Assembly (NCBI RefSeq): GCF_025399195.1
Contig: NW_026252094.1
Location: 62,001 to 126,000, forward strand
DNA length: 64,000 bases
DNA from: Umbelopsis ramanniana AG
Lineage: Eukaryota > Mucoromycota > Umbelopsidomycetes > Umbelopsidales > Umbelopsidaceae
Direction: 5' to 3'
In this document: in pieces, positions 1-16,106 of the stretch
Layout of the letters: each line of letters opens with the position of its first letter
How positions within the stretch are numbered: the first letter of the stretch is position 1
The notes under the pieces: model-generated
What the model was told of the DNA's origin: nothing
The model's input: the letters and a program-made list of their open reading frames with translations, nothing else
Database searches by the model: none
Position numbers and translations under genes: made by a program

Positions 1-1235
1 CTTTTGAACTTGTAAGTACTGGTTGCATATCGGCGAGTACCTGGATGAAACTTTGAATACATAGAATGGGGGTCGTAAAAAGTAGCTCCAACAAAGACAT
101 TGGGCGGCGATCGACCGTCTGCAAGAAAACGATATGACGCTAACAACGTTGCCGCCTTGAGAATATCCCTTATATCGCCGCATTTTAGTTCTTGATCCGC
201 TACTCCCAGATGGCTCAAGAAAGGAGTGCTTTTTGGTTGAATTAATGTTGCTTTGAAGTTCTCTAGATCAGTGTTACACTCGCTCGATAATTTGAGAATG
301 TCATCGCGCGAAGTAAGCGGAGAAGTGCTTAGCAAGTCTTCGTATTCCACTTTACCTAATAAAGCTTGATGACTGCGCGAGATCAATTCACAGTCTTTGC
401 AGTTTTTGCATTTATCTGCAAGGTCCAGTAGATAGTAGGAGCCAGAAGAGAGTGTGCATTCCAATATGCAAGATGCGTACAGGCGAATCCAGGCCAAAGC
501 AGATGAGGGAGTATGCTGGGCTATAGCTTCTGCACAGTTAAATCTGAACAATTCAAGGACGTTTTCAAAAGCTGTATCTTCCTCTACAAGTACAGATTTC
601 ATCAGCTTTCGCAAACCATGAAGCAGTATTTTGGCGTACTTTGCAACCGCCCAGTCTGCTTTCGGCATTCCACAAGTTTCATCCCATCTTTCATCATCAT
701 TATGACCCTTAGGTGGACGATACCGGACCTTCACGGGATAGCGAGGATGGTTTAAAATGTTGATAGCGTGACCTACAAGAATCATCTCCAGACGTCGCCC
801 ATCGTGCATACAAAGTTTTCCGGTCCAGCACATTGGAGATGCTAAACACATCGTGAAGCGATCGCGAAAGCCAAAGCTGCGCCAAGTCTTCTTTCCAGGG
901 AAATGTTTACCTTGCTCCAGCATCATATGGCACAGGGCTAGACCGTGAACATTAGATATGTCTGGGTTATCTACAATCATTGTCTTTAATATTTGACGAC
1001 ATTTCACGATAGACACATGCAGTTTAGATATAGCCAACAGCATTTTCACAAAGGTATCTTTGAAGTACAGTTCCCGGCAAATGGCTGCTTTATCGCATCT
1101 GTATTGTTGCAAGCGTTCTTGAACATTAGTGCGTTCTATAAAACCTTTCATAAATGCATTTGTGGGTAGTGCACGCGTATCGTACACACCGTTGATATTA
1201 TGTTCCATTAGACAACGCGCATGTAGAATCTCCAT
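1..1235 (-). CDS. Partial unknown protein, runs off left edge
   Basis: An uninterrupted reading frame of about 411 codons runs from the ATG at 1235 to the window edge with no stop, so the C-terminus is missing. The start sits in a favourable context (acaaaaATGG), and no good upstream in-frame continuation is seen. I do not recognise the family. The protein is rich in Cys, His and Lys and has a CxxCxxC-type cluster near residue 300 that could bind metal or be structural. No signal peptide or membrane segment is evident. The lack of introns over 1.2 kb is unusual in this window, where most genes are split, and is shared with the next gene at 2932. Whether the two are related is not established. 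Confidence 0.55.
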   Translation of the reverse strand, partial: MEILHARCLMEHNINGVYDTRALPTNAFMKGFIERTNVQERLQQYRCDKAAICRELYFKDTFVKMLLAISKLHVSIVKCRQILKTMIVDNPDISNVHGLALCHMMLEQGKHFPGKKTWRSFGFRDRFTMCLASPMCWTGKLCMHDGRRLEMILVGHAINILNHPRYPVKVRYRPPKGHNDDERWDETCGMPKADWAVAKYAKILLHGLRKLMKSVLVEEDTAFENVLELFRFNCAEAIAQHTPSSALAWIRLYASCILECTLSSGSYYLLDLADKCKNCKDCELISRSHQALLGKVEYEDLLSTSPLTSRDDILKLSSECNTDLENFKATLIQPKSTPFLSHLGVADQELKCGDIRDILKAATLLASYRFLADGRSPPNVFVGATFYDPHSMYSKFHPGTRRYATSTYKFK

Positions 1236-2931
1236 TTTTGTAATTTTAGAGTGTTTCAGGGTCTTTGGAGATCAGTCGCATTTATACCAGAATACAAAGT
1301 TTTGACTTCATACAGAAATTTGGGTTGCACCTTACTTGATTGGACGCCATGTTAGCGCATCCTGAATAATGAGTTGCTGCGGGAATTCTGATACGCAGAC
1401 ACCATCGAGATTCAAAGTTAACTTCCAGCAACTATCCAGTTTGTAAATGACAGGGAAACGGTTCACACGAGCAATGAGATATCTTACTTTCATGCTCAGG
1501 AATCAGTCAGCAATGCCTTCAGTTGGGACGCCAGTATCAAAATCTTATCAGTCTTATGAAGAGTAACGAATGAAAATATCGATGGCGGTGAAGACAAGCC
1601 AAACTCACCAGTTCGTAGCGCCACTAAAATGCTAACTCTTGACATTCAATCTTTGCGTTCGAACTGACTTGCGAGAATGGCCGTTCGTTGCATAGATGTC
1701 GATGATACACTCGAAAGGAGACTTCAAGCTTGCGAACACTTGTGACCATTGGATTGAAACTCGGGTGCTGAAAATTAACATATTGCAAGGTATTAGTGAA
1801 ATGAAATATCTTTGCTTCTGATTTTGATTTCTTTCCCAATGGTCAGTCGTCCCTTGGTTATGCTGAAAAGTAGTGATTGAATGAACTATCTACATCAATG
1901 AATTTACTGTAAATATATATTTGTACGTTACGGCTAGGGACCTTGCAGTTAAGATATGATGGAAAGCTTATACTAAATAATAAAACGTTCAAATACATGG
2001 GTTCATGACCACGTCTTTATAAAGTGGCAACTATATCGTCAAGCTCATTGCTGCAAATGATGATATAGCTCTTTAGAAGAGATCATTGGACATATCTGAT
2101 GTGAAGAACCTAATTGCTATAGCGGTTTACTAGACATATCCTAGGAATTTCGTTACCGGATGTAATTTACTTGCCAAAGTTAATGAGATATAGACTGATC
2201 CCACTTATAATAACTAACAGGGTAGCTGGAGGAGATATGAGGTAGGTCCAGCGGAGTTATGGCCTTATTTGCATATGTGTAAATGCTTAGCCTACCACTA
2301 CGACCATCATAGGCTCAGCAGTACAGTCAACCAATAACGATTCTATAAAGTCACAAGCAGCGTAGTTCATCTTATTCGGATGAGTACCACCCAGTACGCT
2401 ACTTTATAAGAGCAACTGACTACCAATTGATTGTTTCACAATGTCACAGCTAACTACTGGCTCGATAGTATCCAAAATTGCAAACTCCATGAATGTCTTC
2501 CGTTTTACAACATTTACTGATTGCTTTGTTCTTGGACTCCAGTGCTTATTCACATGACGTTTATTTAGATTCGGTACTGCGGGTGTAACCAATGTGATCG
2601 GATCAAGAAATTGAAATCATCAAAATAGTGAGTAGCCATCCGCTTGTCCTTTTATCAACTTCTCTCTCAAAGCTAGAACGCTCAACAGTGGATAATTTGA
2701 TAGAACTTCCTGTGATAGCGAGAGAACTTACAATACCAACGCAATGTGTATGTGCGGTGACCTTTGTAGGTAAAGCTAACTACCGCAATGCCTCTATGCG
2801 ACTCAAAGTACGATGCCCATAACTAACGACCACATTTTTTATTCAGAGCTGAAACTAGCGGATATAATAGTCCCACGTCGCCTAATGAGACTATTTTAAA
2901 TATCTCATACGAACTTCTACCGAGTAGCCAA
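1236..2931. other. 1.7 kb gap between two divergent unknown genes
   Basis: AT-rich sequence with only short open frames (up to about 70 codons) on both strands, none with recognisable protein character or convincing splice-joined continuation. It must contain the promoters of the partial gene to the left and the 736-residue gene to the right. No RNA gene or repeat was recognised by eye. Confidence 0.5.
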
Positions 2932-5142
2932 ATGCACGTATCAGTAGATGACCAGAAGAATTTTAGTAAGGTCATTATGGTTGCCTTCGAAGCTCAAGAA
3001 GGTGAGATCAGGAATGCGCCTACAACGCCATTGATGCGCGTTGAAGATAGCATAGATCACTTCAGAGAAGAGTTGCAGAAAAAGCACAGTTCCGTATCAA
3101 ACCCAATTTTTTCAAACATTCTACACAATGGTCTGCTGACAATATCTTTTGTCAGTGCAATGGAAAATCCATTTGGAATCGCTCTTCTGATTTTGGCAAC
3201 TTTGCCTGGAGTCTTAGCTGAATGCCGTATGGGGATTGATGAAATTAGCCAAGCTGCAGCTGCAATTATTAACCAAATCCCAGGACAGACCCTTCTATTG
3301 AGCATTGGTGCAGCTTTTGGAGGAAATCAAGACTTCGCCAACGATTCAGCGTTATCGATTGGCTTACTCCCCATAGGTGTGGCGGGAATTAATGGCATTC
3401 ATGCAGCATCCAAAATATTCTCTGGAGACCAAGAAGTGCTTTGTAACGTGACTGATAACGAACTAGAAAACCGACCACCAGGGATGCGAGAATATGCTGG
3501 TCTGATTGCTCGGGTCTTGAGATTATCTTCGACGGCTATTGTGTTCATGGTGATTGGTATGATGACATGTCGCATCGTTTTTCTTGGATGGTTAGGGATA
3601 CTTTTGCTGACCTTTGCTGTTGTTGCCATCGGGGAATGCTATGCCCCACTGGATATTATCGTTGTTGGTATTGCTGATGGTGCAGTTTATTACCGCGGTA
3701 GAGAGGATGGATCATACTCGGATGTATGGCGCTACACTCTGACACCTGCCGGCAACATTATCATCCATAACAATTCCTTGCAAAGCGAAATACTCAATGG
3801 GCGGAACGAAATAGCGATTGATACAGACTGGTACCGTTTCTATCTCAAGAGATGGGCAGGAACTTATTTGGCGGCAGCATTATCATTCGGATCGTGGGTT
3901 TGGTGGCTGTTCTCCTTACAGCTACTAGCTCCTTGGAGCTGGGCACCTACAGCAAGTATAGTGACTAGCGTATTTGCGCTATTACTTGCAGAATGGTGCG
4001 ATTCAATTGATTCTAAAGATATCAGCTATGGCTTCAGTAGAAAGGCTTTATCTGCTCGTAGGAAGATAGCTGAATTGAATGGTATGTTTGGAGCTGCCAG
4101 TGTTAGTAACCACATGAGTCGCGAAGAGAAACTCTGGCTTACAAACCTCATGGTCGAATCCTTGGTGACAAGCGGATATCTGTCGAGTTCAAGGATTAAG
4201 TATCGAATTCCTCGTAGGCTAGGCTCTAACGTCTATATTGGAACCAAGCTTTCTGACGTCTACGATGCCGCGGCCAAAGTCACCAATGTGTTACAACACG
4301 AAAAGGATAGACTTGAGGTAGCTGGCAACTCTTGGCCACACCTTAGGGTAGTCGAGTGGGCGATAGGTTGGACAATGGAACTTAGCAACCATGCAATGAA
4401 CTGCAGCTTATACATGTCTGAGCTGAAAAATTACTATCAGTCCGGCCTCCACCCAAATAGCACCGTCTTAAAGGCATGTGCTGCTATGTCGCACGATTCC
4501 TGCGATACAATCAGGAGGTTTAGGAAGGAAGCGGAGACAGTGTGGAAAAACCAGCTTTGGAAACTAGTCGCTCTTGCCCAAATATGCACCGATACCCATC
4601 CTCAACTTGCAGCTCGAGCAGCTTTTTGTGACCCTGGAAATCATGGAGAAGCTTTGAAACTATGGTCAGAGTATCTTTTCGGCCATCAAGATTGGGACCC
4701 ATGTATTGTCATTCTCAACATGTTCTGTAAACTTTATCTTAATGATGCTATTGGTTACTCTGCATATTATACGGCCATGTCACCACCGGAGCAACTGACG
4801 GGATGTCAATACAATATTACTTTTGAAAAAGTTATCATCTGGTTTGGAAGCAAGGTGGTCGAGCTCAACCGAAGCATACCAGGTCCCCTAGCAGCTCCAC
4901 CAAGGTTTGCTTCGAACAGCATGTTCATACCGATTACTGAAGCAGCATTGAGAGCTGAAACAAAAATATTATCTTATTTGAGAGAACATGACCCTCATAT
5001 GCTCAATATCCATGCCGCTCACGCACTTCTGGAGGTACCAAATTATGGTACTGAGTTTAGGAGAGACTATGCTGACCACAGATACTTGGAGACGAACCAG
5101 TGCGGTCTACCATCGCCAGTGGATGAAGAAAAAATGGCTTAA
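2932..5142 (+). CDS. Unknown multi-pass membrane protein, 736 aa, intronless
   Basis: One continuous 736-codon frame starts at the ATG at 2932 and ends at TAA 5140-5142. The N-terminal half holds several strongly hydrophobic stretches (roughly residues 65-95, 110-155, 200-250 and 305-355), the last rich in Trp, so a multi-pass membrane protein is likely. The C-terminal half (about 370-736) is soluble, mostly helical in composition, with scattered Cys. I see no transporter signature, kinase, GTPase or ankyrin motif and cannot assign a family. The absence of introns and the gene-poor setting differ from the rest of the window and could mean an expanded lineage-specific family or transfer, but that is inference. 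Confidence 0.7.
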   Translation: MHVSVDDQKNFSKVIMVAFEAQEGEIRNAPTTPLMRVEDSIDHFREELQKKHSSVSNPIFSNILHNGLLTISFVSAMENPFGIALLILATLPGVLAECRMGIDEISQAAAAIINQIPGQTLLLSIGAAFGGNQDFANDSALSIGLLPIGVAGINGIHAASKIFSGDQEVLCNVTDNELENRPPGMREYAGLIARVLRLSSTAIVFMVIGMMTCRIVFLGWLGILLLTFAVVAIGECYAPLDIIVVGIADGAVYYRGREDGSYSDVWRYTLTPAGNIIIHNNSLQSEILNGRNEIAIDTDWYRFYLKRWAGTYLAAALSFGSWVWWLFSLQLLAPWSWAPTASIVTSVFALLLAEWCDSIDSKDISYGFSRKALSARRKIAELNGMFGAASVSNHMSREEKLWLTNLMVESLVTSGYLSSSRIKYRIPRRLGSNVYIGTKLSDVYDAAAKVTNVLQHEKDRLEVAGNSWPHLRVVEWAIGWTMELSNHAMNCSLYMSELKNYYQSGLHPNSTVLKACAAMSHDSCDTIRRFRKEAETVWKNQLWKLVALAQICTDTHPQLAARAAFCDPGNHGEALKLWSEYLFGHQDWDPCIVILNMFCKLYLNDAIGYSAYYTAMSPPEQLTGCQYNITFEKVIIWFGSKVVELNRSIPGPLAAPPRFASNSMFIPITEAALRAETKILSYLREHDPHMLNIHAAHALLEVPNYGTEFRRDYADHRYLETNQCGLPSPVDEEKMA

Positions 5143-5489
5143 TCTAGCTTAAAGTAGCCACTGAGATGGCACAACTCTATCTAATGATATATACTACTAC
5201 ATACCATGATATCTTTGCCACTCTTAACGTTTGCAAACCATTCGTAAAAATAAGCTAACTTCACAAAACGGGCTCATTTATAACCACAAAGATACTGTAA
5301 ACAATCATTTCAACCAGTAAAAGTTTTTCCAAAATTCAGTCCCCACGGCATATTGCATTTCAGCAGTTCGGTCAGCTTGGATGAACCACTTTGTCCACTC
5401 GGTGGACTTTTGGGTTTCTACCAGTCACAATTTCTTGAAATTTAAGAATTCAGGGCCTGGTTATTTTGTCAGTGCTGTCAACTTTCACC
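5143..5489. other. Intergenic, upstream of LeuRS
   Basis: AT-rich spacer of about 350 bases holding the 3' end of the membrane-protein gene and the promoter of the leucyl-tRNA synthetase gene. No additional gene is supported. Confidence 0.5.
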
Positions 5490-9184
<3,695 letters not shown>

Positions 9185-9283
9185 TTTTTATGCTGCTCGT
9201 TTGGAGCAGATATCAATATGGAAGACATAATTGATACTATAGACAAAAAGTTATATATATAAAAACACCTTGTTTTAAAAAAT

Positions 9284-11334
<2,051 letters not shown>

Positions 11335-11472
11335 GTCGCTCGGTCCACTCAAGCTTACTTTTTGCTTGCAGTAAATTCAGTCTGTGCGGTGTTTCAATAT
11401 ACCCACCAAAAAGGGGATTTTACTGGTCTCTTCCGCCGTGAAACAAACAAGCAGGTTTCGACTGAAAGCATA
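11335..11472. promoter_or_regulatory. Short shared promoter region, SelO / Pil1
   Basis: Only 138 bases separate the divergent start codons of SelO (11334, minus) and the eisosome protein (11473, plus), so both promoters and both 5' UTRs must overlap or lie back to back here. No specific factor site was identified. Confidence 0.6.
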
Positions 11473-13297
11473 ATGGCATTCAAAGATTTACAGACTTCAA
11501 TAAACAAGCTCTCGTCCGACTTGCAAGGTCAGATAGCAAGGGTAAAGTTAATTTGGCTTGGGTTCTGTAGCATACTCGAGACCTGCTAGTTGAAACTAAG
11601 CACCCGCCATTTCACTTTTTTGTAACAGAACAATCCCATGGTGAAAGAAGACTCCAGAAATATCTCTTTCTGGATCTTCAAGGTATGTTTACAATTCTCA
11701 CTTTACCCCCCTTTACAAACTGTTGAATAAACTGAAGTTTGACCATTCTCCAGGAGCGTATGGTGCTCTCCAACTTGAAAGCGCTATCCTACGAGGAGTC
11801 ACAAGCTATTACCAGCATGGAGACTTGGTCAAAGGACGAAGGAGAAGATATGAAGGTATTAGTTCATGTTGGTTGATAAGAGAAATGATTTTTTTTTTTG
11901 ATGATAGGAGTTTCATATTTTCTTAGGACGTGCTCGGTTCTCTATCTACGCTGCTGAAAAAGCAAAATTCTATCGAAAGCGACCTTGCAGGTAGGAACGA
12001 ATGGGTATGACGAGATTTAGGTTCACAGCTAACTTTGGTTAACGTTGTAGCTGGGATTCAGAGTTATCGACAACGACTCAAAATCATCCGTGAGAAAGAA
12101 CTCGATTTGACGGTTACAAGAGACAGGAAGCGACATATCGAGTCAAAACAGAGTGGAAGTCACCGGTCTAGTAGCAAGGGTAAAAGCACCGAGATGACGA
12201 AAGAATTTGCTTCTCTTGAACAAGAATGTCGTGCTCAAGAGCAAGATTTAGCGGATTATAAGCGATTTGCGGTACGAGAGGCCTTCTATGTGCGCTTCAA
12301 CGCTTTAACGGAATATGCCGAGAAACTTGCCATGATAGCAGGATTTGGCAAATATCTTGTTGATCAGATTTCAATTGAACCTACACCTTACGGTCAACCC
12401 CGTCAACCCTACACAGGTCACGAACAAACGAGTACTATCCTTGAAGATGCTCTTGCAGCGATTGATGGATGGCGGCCGATGGAACAGGACGAACGCCCTA
12501 CTATGGACCTTCCTGACCGGCACTCCTCTTTTGATTTCCAAAGACGTTCAACAGCAGCCAGTATGCATAGTCACCAATCATCTGAAGACTTTGATAGCAA
12601 TTATTTTGTGGATTCTCCTGCGACGGAGCACCACCCACCGCCGCTACCTACCCGTCCATCACGATCCCGCCAATCCGCACCGCCACTGCCGACCCATCCA
12701 AGTGTGGCCGATTTACCACCATCCTATCAAGAAAGCAATTTGGCAACACCTATTCCCTCTGCACCAGAGCATCCTGTTGAATTGCCCGAAGACACGGAGT
12801 TCTTGACCCCACACCAAGCCCACGGTCAAGTGTACCAACTTCCTAATGTGGCCACAAGCCCTGTTCATTCTCATTTCTCATCGGACCATACTTCAAACTA
12901 TAATCAGCTGTATCGTCAAATATCTCAAAGACAAGGGCATACGCAGCGTCCGTACTTAGAATATAGAGCTCGACAGCAGGAACGGATAGGCGCAGGTGGA
13001 TTTCGATTTCCTACTCACCAGCAGACTTACACTGTCTTATCAGCGGAAGAGGAAAAGCGAGAGCTAGCTGAACGTGAACGTTTAAAAGAAATACCTAACC
13101 AGCAGTCAACGCCTGGTTATTCAGGATCTTCAGCGCCCCCTTTCTGGAGCATGCCACCTCCTGCCCAGCCATACCAGATCCCGCCAGATGATAGTACGAC
13201 GAACTCAACTACATCACATCATCGACATATGTCTTCAGGTAGCCTTCGGGATCAAGCACGTCCGTCAAGTCAACCACCTCAATATCACCAACAGTAA
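11473..13297 (+). CDS. PIL1: Eisosome core protein, Pil1/Lsp1 family, with long proline-rich tail
   Basis: Pil1-type proteins form BAR-domain scaffolds under furrow-like plasma-membrane domains (eisosomes). Exons 11473-11541, 11629-11682, 11754-11855, 11927-11990 and 12051-13297 give 511 residues. The first about 230 residues carry the Pil1 domain: an N-terminal amphipathic stretch, then charged helices including an E-C-R-x-Q-E-x-D-L-x-x-Y-K block. The rest is a low-complexity tail rich in Pro, Ser, Gln and His. It contains two proline clusters near residues 288-312 (PPPLPTRPS and APPLPTHPS), which resemble SH3 ligands, and a PPSY motif at 319-322, which resembles a WW-domain ligand. Yeast Pil1 is about 340 residues, so this tail is an extension. 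TAA at 13295-13297. Confidence 0.85.
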
Positions 13298-13605
13298 TAC
13301 CTATCTAATAAAAAAAAAATTAAGAAGGCATATTCTCTTCGTGATTTTGTTATCCCTGGATTGTTTTATCAAACGTTTTAGTTTAATCTGCGGCTCGCAC
13401 GCATCTTACCACATTCGACCATTTCTTGATATAGGTTACCAGATTTCAGCAGAGTTTGCGAAACACGATGATGCAACTAGCAGAAATAAGACGTTAGCCG
13501 CAAGTAAACCCTTTTGATTTTTTAACTTTTGTGAGAAATTATAAATACTCGGTACATGCGAAATAACCAGTATCTCCATTACTCCACTTGCGGCTCCAAA
13601 ACATT
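13298..13605. other. Intergenic, upstream of M20 peptidase
   Basis: About 300 bases between tandem genes, beginning with an A-run just after the upstream stop. No gene is supported. Confidence 0.5.
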
Positions 13606-14995
13606 ATGTGGGTAGAAATATGCAAGGCTCTCGTTATTACGTGGTTGTTACCTGTGCACTGCCTCCCTATCGAACAACGAGCCACGAATGTGTCACTGCA
13701 AAACCCTGACCTATTCGCTTTTCATCGAGCCATGCTGGCCATCGATTCAACTTCAGGCCGCGAAACAAACATGACTGACTTTGTGGCTAATCATTTACGC
13801 AGTCTGAACTGGACGGTTGAGCTTCAGGCAGTCCATAACCCTACGCTAGATCCTAATATTCGCCGTGAGAATATTTATGCCTACTTGGGCTCAAATCGCA
13901 CCACAAGGCTCTTGATCAACTCTCATACAGACACCGTGCCTCCATATTACCCTCCCTCTGACGACGACGAGAACGTGTACGGTCGCGGTGCTAACGACGC
14001 AAAGGGTCAAATTGCAGTACAACTGTTTGCGTTAGAAAGGCTGCGAAAAGAAAACAAGATTAAAGAAGGAGACGTCGGTATCTTGTGGGATGTAGGCGAG
14101 GAAGAGTACGCTGATGGCATCAGAGCAGCAAATTCCCTCAACATCACGCCTATCTGGTCTATTACAGGCGAACCTACAGAATCTTTCCAAGCAACTGGAC
14201 ACAAAGGAGGTAAGTCGTACCATGCAGCATGTACATTGGACGGTTTAATAATCCCTAACACATAATTTCTGCCTGTCTATCCCAGGCTTCACGGTGTATT
14301 TAAACTCAACTGGTAAATCTGCCCATTCGTCTGTGCCGCAACTTGGCCGCAACGCAATTGTACAGCTTGTTGCAGCTTATAACGAGGTGGTGCAGAAGAA
14401 GTTCTCAGCAAATAGCTTTTGGGTCAATACCACCATTTCTTTAGACAAGGTATGTAACTTATGCGGACTTGCGCTATACCGTGATGAGGAAACCCCATAT
14501 ATCTGACGTTCTACCAGATTCAAGGTGGCCTAGTGCCAAATCAAGTTCCTGACAATGCCATCGGCACTATCAATGTGAGAAACGCTGCCAATGCCAGCTT
14601 GGTGTTAGAGGAGCTAACTGCGGCTTTTGACAAGATACCTCACATGTCTATCATCCGAAATGCTTCTATGAGCAATCCTATCAAGTTTGACGTGATCAAA
14701 AACTGGATGCCAGAGAAGGTTATGCCCTATGGTAAATTCATCTTATTTTCTATGTGGATTTTTGAGTTTTCTCCCTAATTTGATTCTAGGCACTGACCTG
14801 GCAAGCTGGACCGGCAAAAACTACCGGTTTCTCATCGGAGTTGGATCAATCACAACGGCTCATACCGATCACGAAGTGGTATCCAAGGCAGAGATGCTTC
14901 AAGGCGTTAATTACTACGCAGATTTTATAACGGGACTTTTGAATGGCACTTTTCAAGTTGACCATGCTGGTACATTTCCCAACATCACTCCATAA
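13606..14995 (+). CDS. Secreted/vacuolar M20 family metallopeptidase
   Basis: Zinc-dependent exopeptidase or deacylase of the ArgE/DapE/carboxypeptidase group. Exons 13606-14209, 14286-14449, 14518-14731 and 14790-14995 give 395 residues. The start is the first ATG (13606); it is followed by a hydrophobic signal peptide (residues 1-19) and many N-x-S/T sites, so the protein probably enters the secretory pathway. Expected metal-ligand blocks are visible: SHTDTVPP (His), GRGANDAKG (Asp), the catalytic GEEE, ITGEP (Glu) and a C-terminal TAHTDHE (His). A dimerisation domain with a GKSAHSS block lies between. The exact substrate cannot be read from sequence. Confidence 0.9.
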
Positions 14996-15232
14996 TACAG
15001 GTAGAACAGCTGCTGTTCTTTCACAAATACTATCAGATTGTTTACGGAGCGTAAAATAAAAAATTTGCGACATTACCGAAGTGCCGCCGCAGTCTAGATT
15101 CGAAAACTTTGATTGGTGGTCGGAAAGTGTGATTTCAAAAAATCTGATAAGCATTTGAAAAAATTAGATCTGATAAAAAACCTTCGACCCATTAGAAACT
15201 AGAAACCTTGTCTTCCCTTCCTTCTCTTCAAC

Positions 15233-16106
15233 ATGGCCACCGTCGCAGCTCGCTCTCTCAAGTTTTCATACAAACAACTACGTTCCTTTGCTACTGAAGC
15301 TGTTATATCAGGCAGATCTTCCAATGCAACACATTCCTTTCCCTATTCACCGGCCATGACTCGTACGGCTTTGCCACCTCCCATCATCCCATTTGCCTGT
15401 ACACAAGGAAAGGAGTACTTTAGAGAAGCCATGGACCACGGTACGGCGGAAGGCTTTTTCGGATTGATGGGAAACTTTTCATCTAACGTATTACCACAGC
15501 ATGGGGGACAAGCATCACGTAAGTTTGATTGTGCAAGTGTCGAACTAAAAATAAAATTGATACTGACCCATTTTATCTGCAGTGTCAATGGTCCTTAATT
15601 CATTGGAAATTGACCCAAAGCGAACATGGAAAGGTGCTTGGAGATGGTACTCTACGGATTTACTGCAGGCATGCTCATCTCCCAACCAAATTCAAACTCG
15701 TGGAATCACATTCACTGAATTTGCGTGCCTGGCAAGGAACCACTGTCAAGTTACAGAGCATAAACCTTCATCCACCGCATATTCCACTTTCTTGTCTCAT
15801 TTGACCGAAACCACTTCTAGTGCTGAGTCTCACATGGTTGTCTCCTTCTCAAGAAAAGCCCTTGGTCAAACTAGCCTCAAAGCGAAAACAGGCTTTGCTC
15901 CTATTGGTGGCTACAACCCGCTGCAGAATAAGGTGTTGCTGATGGATAGCTCCCGATCGGAGTATCCCTGCGTCTGGGTCGACGCTGCTCTGTTATATCG
16001 CGCAATGGCGGAAGTAGATCCTCTGCTTCAGTCGGAGCGAGGCTACTTTTTGCTTGCTCAGGGCCAGCAACTGGAAACACGCTGCACCTGCCCTAAGAAG
16101 TTCTAA
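15233..16106 (+). CDS. Phytochelatin synthase-like protein lacking catalytic Cys and His
   Basis: Family PF05023 (papain-like fold), whose active members make phytochelatins from glutathione for metal detoxification. Two exons (15233-15518, 15583-16106) give 269 residues covering the catalytic domain only, without the Cys-rich C-terminal domain of plant enzymes. Family blocks are clear: EGFF, ASLSMVLNSL, WKGAWRW, GITF and PIGGYN. The nucleophile position, reached by aligning to the plant PAYCGLAS block, is Gly91 (GGG at 15503-15505). The catalytic His position just before FxPIGGY is Gly199 (GGC at 15891-15893). The catalytic Asp is kept (Asp217, 18 residues on, as in plant enzymes). The oxyanion Gln position is Asn. 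The first about 23 residues are basic, with Ser and aromatic residues and no acids, like a mitochondrial leader. The reading frame is intact, so this is a probable pseudoenzyme rather than a dead gene. Confidence 0.9.

Noticed and set aside
5466-5489. Longer N-terminus of LeuRS from 5466
   Set aside because: That codon is TTG; the first ATG is at 5490 and gives a normal mitochondrial leader.
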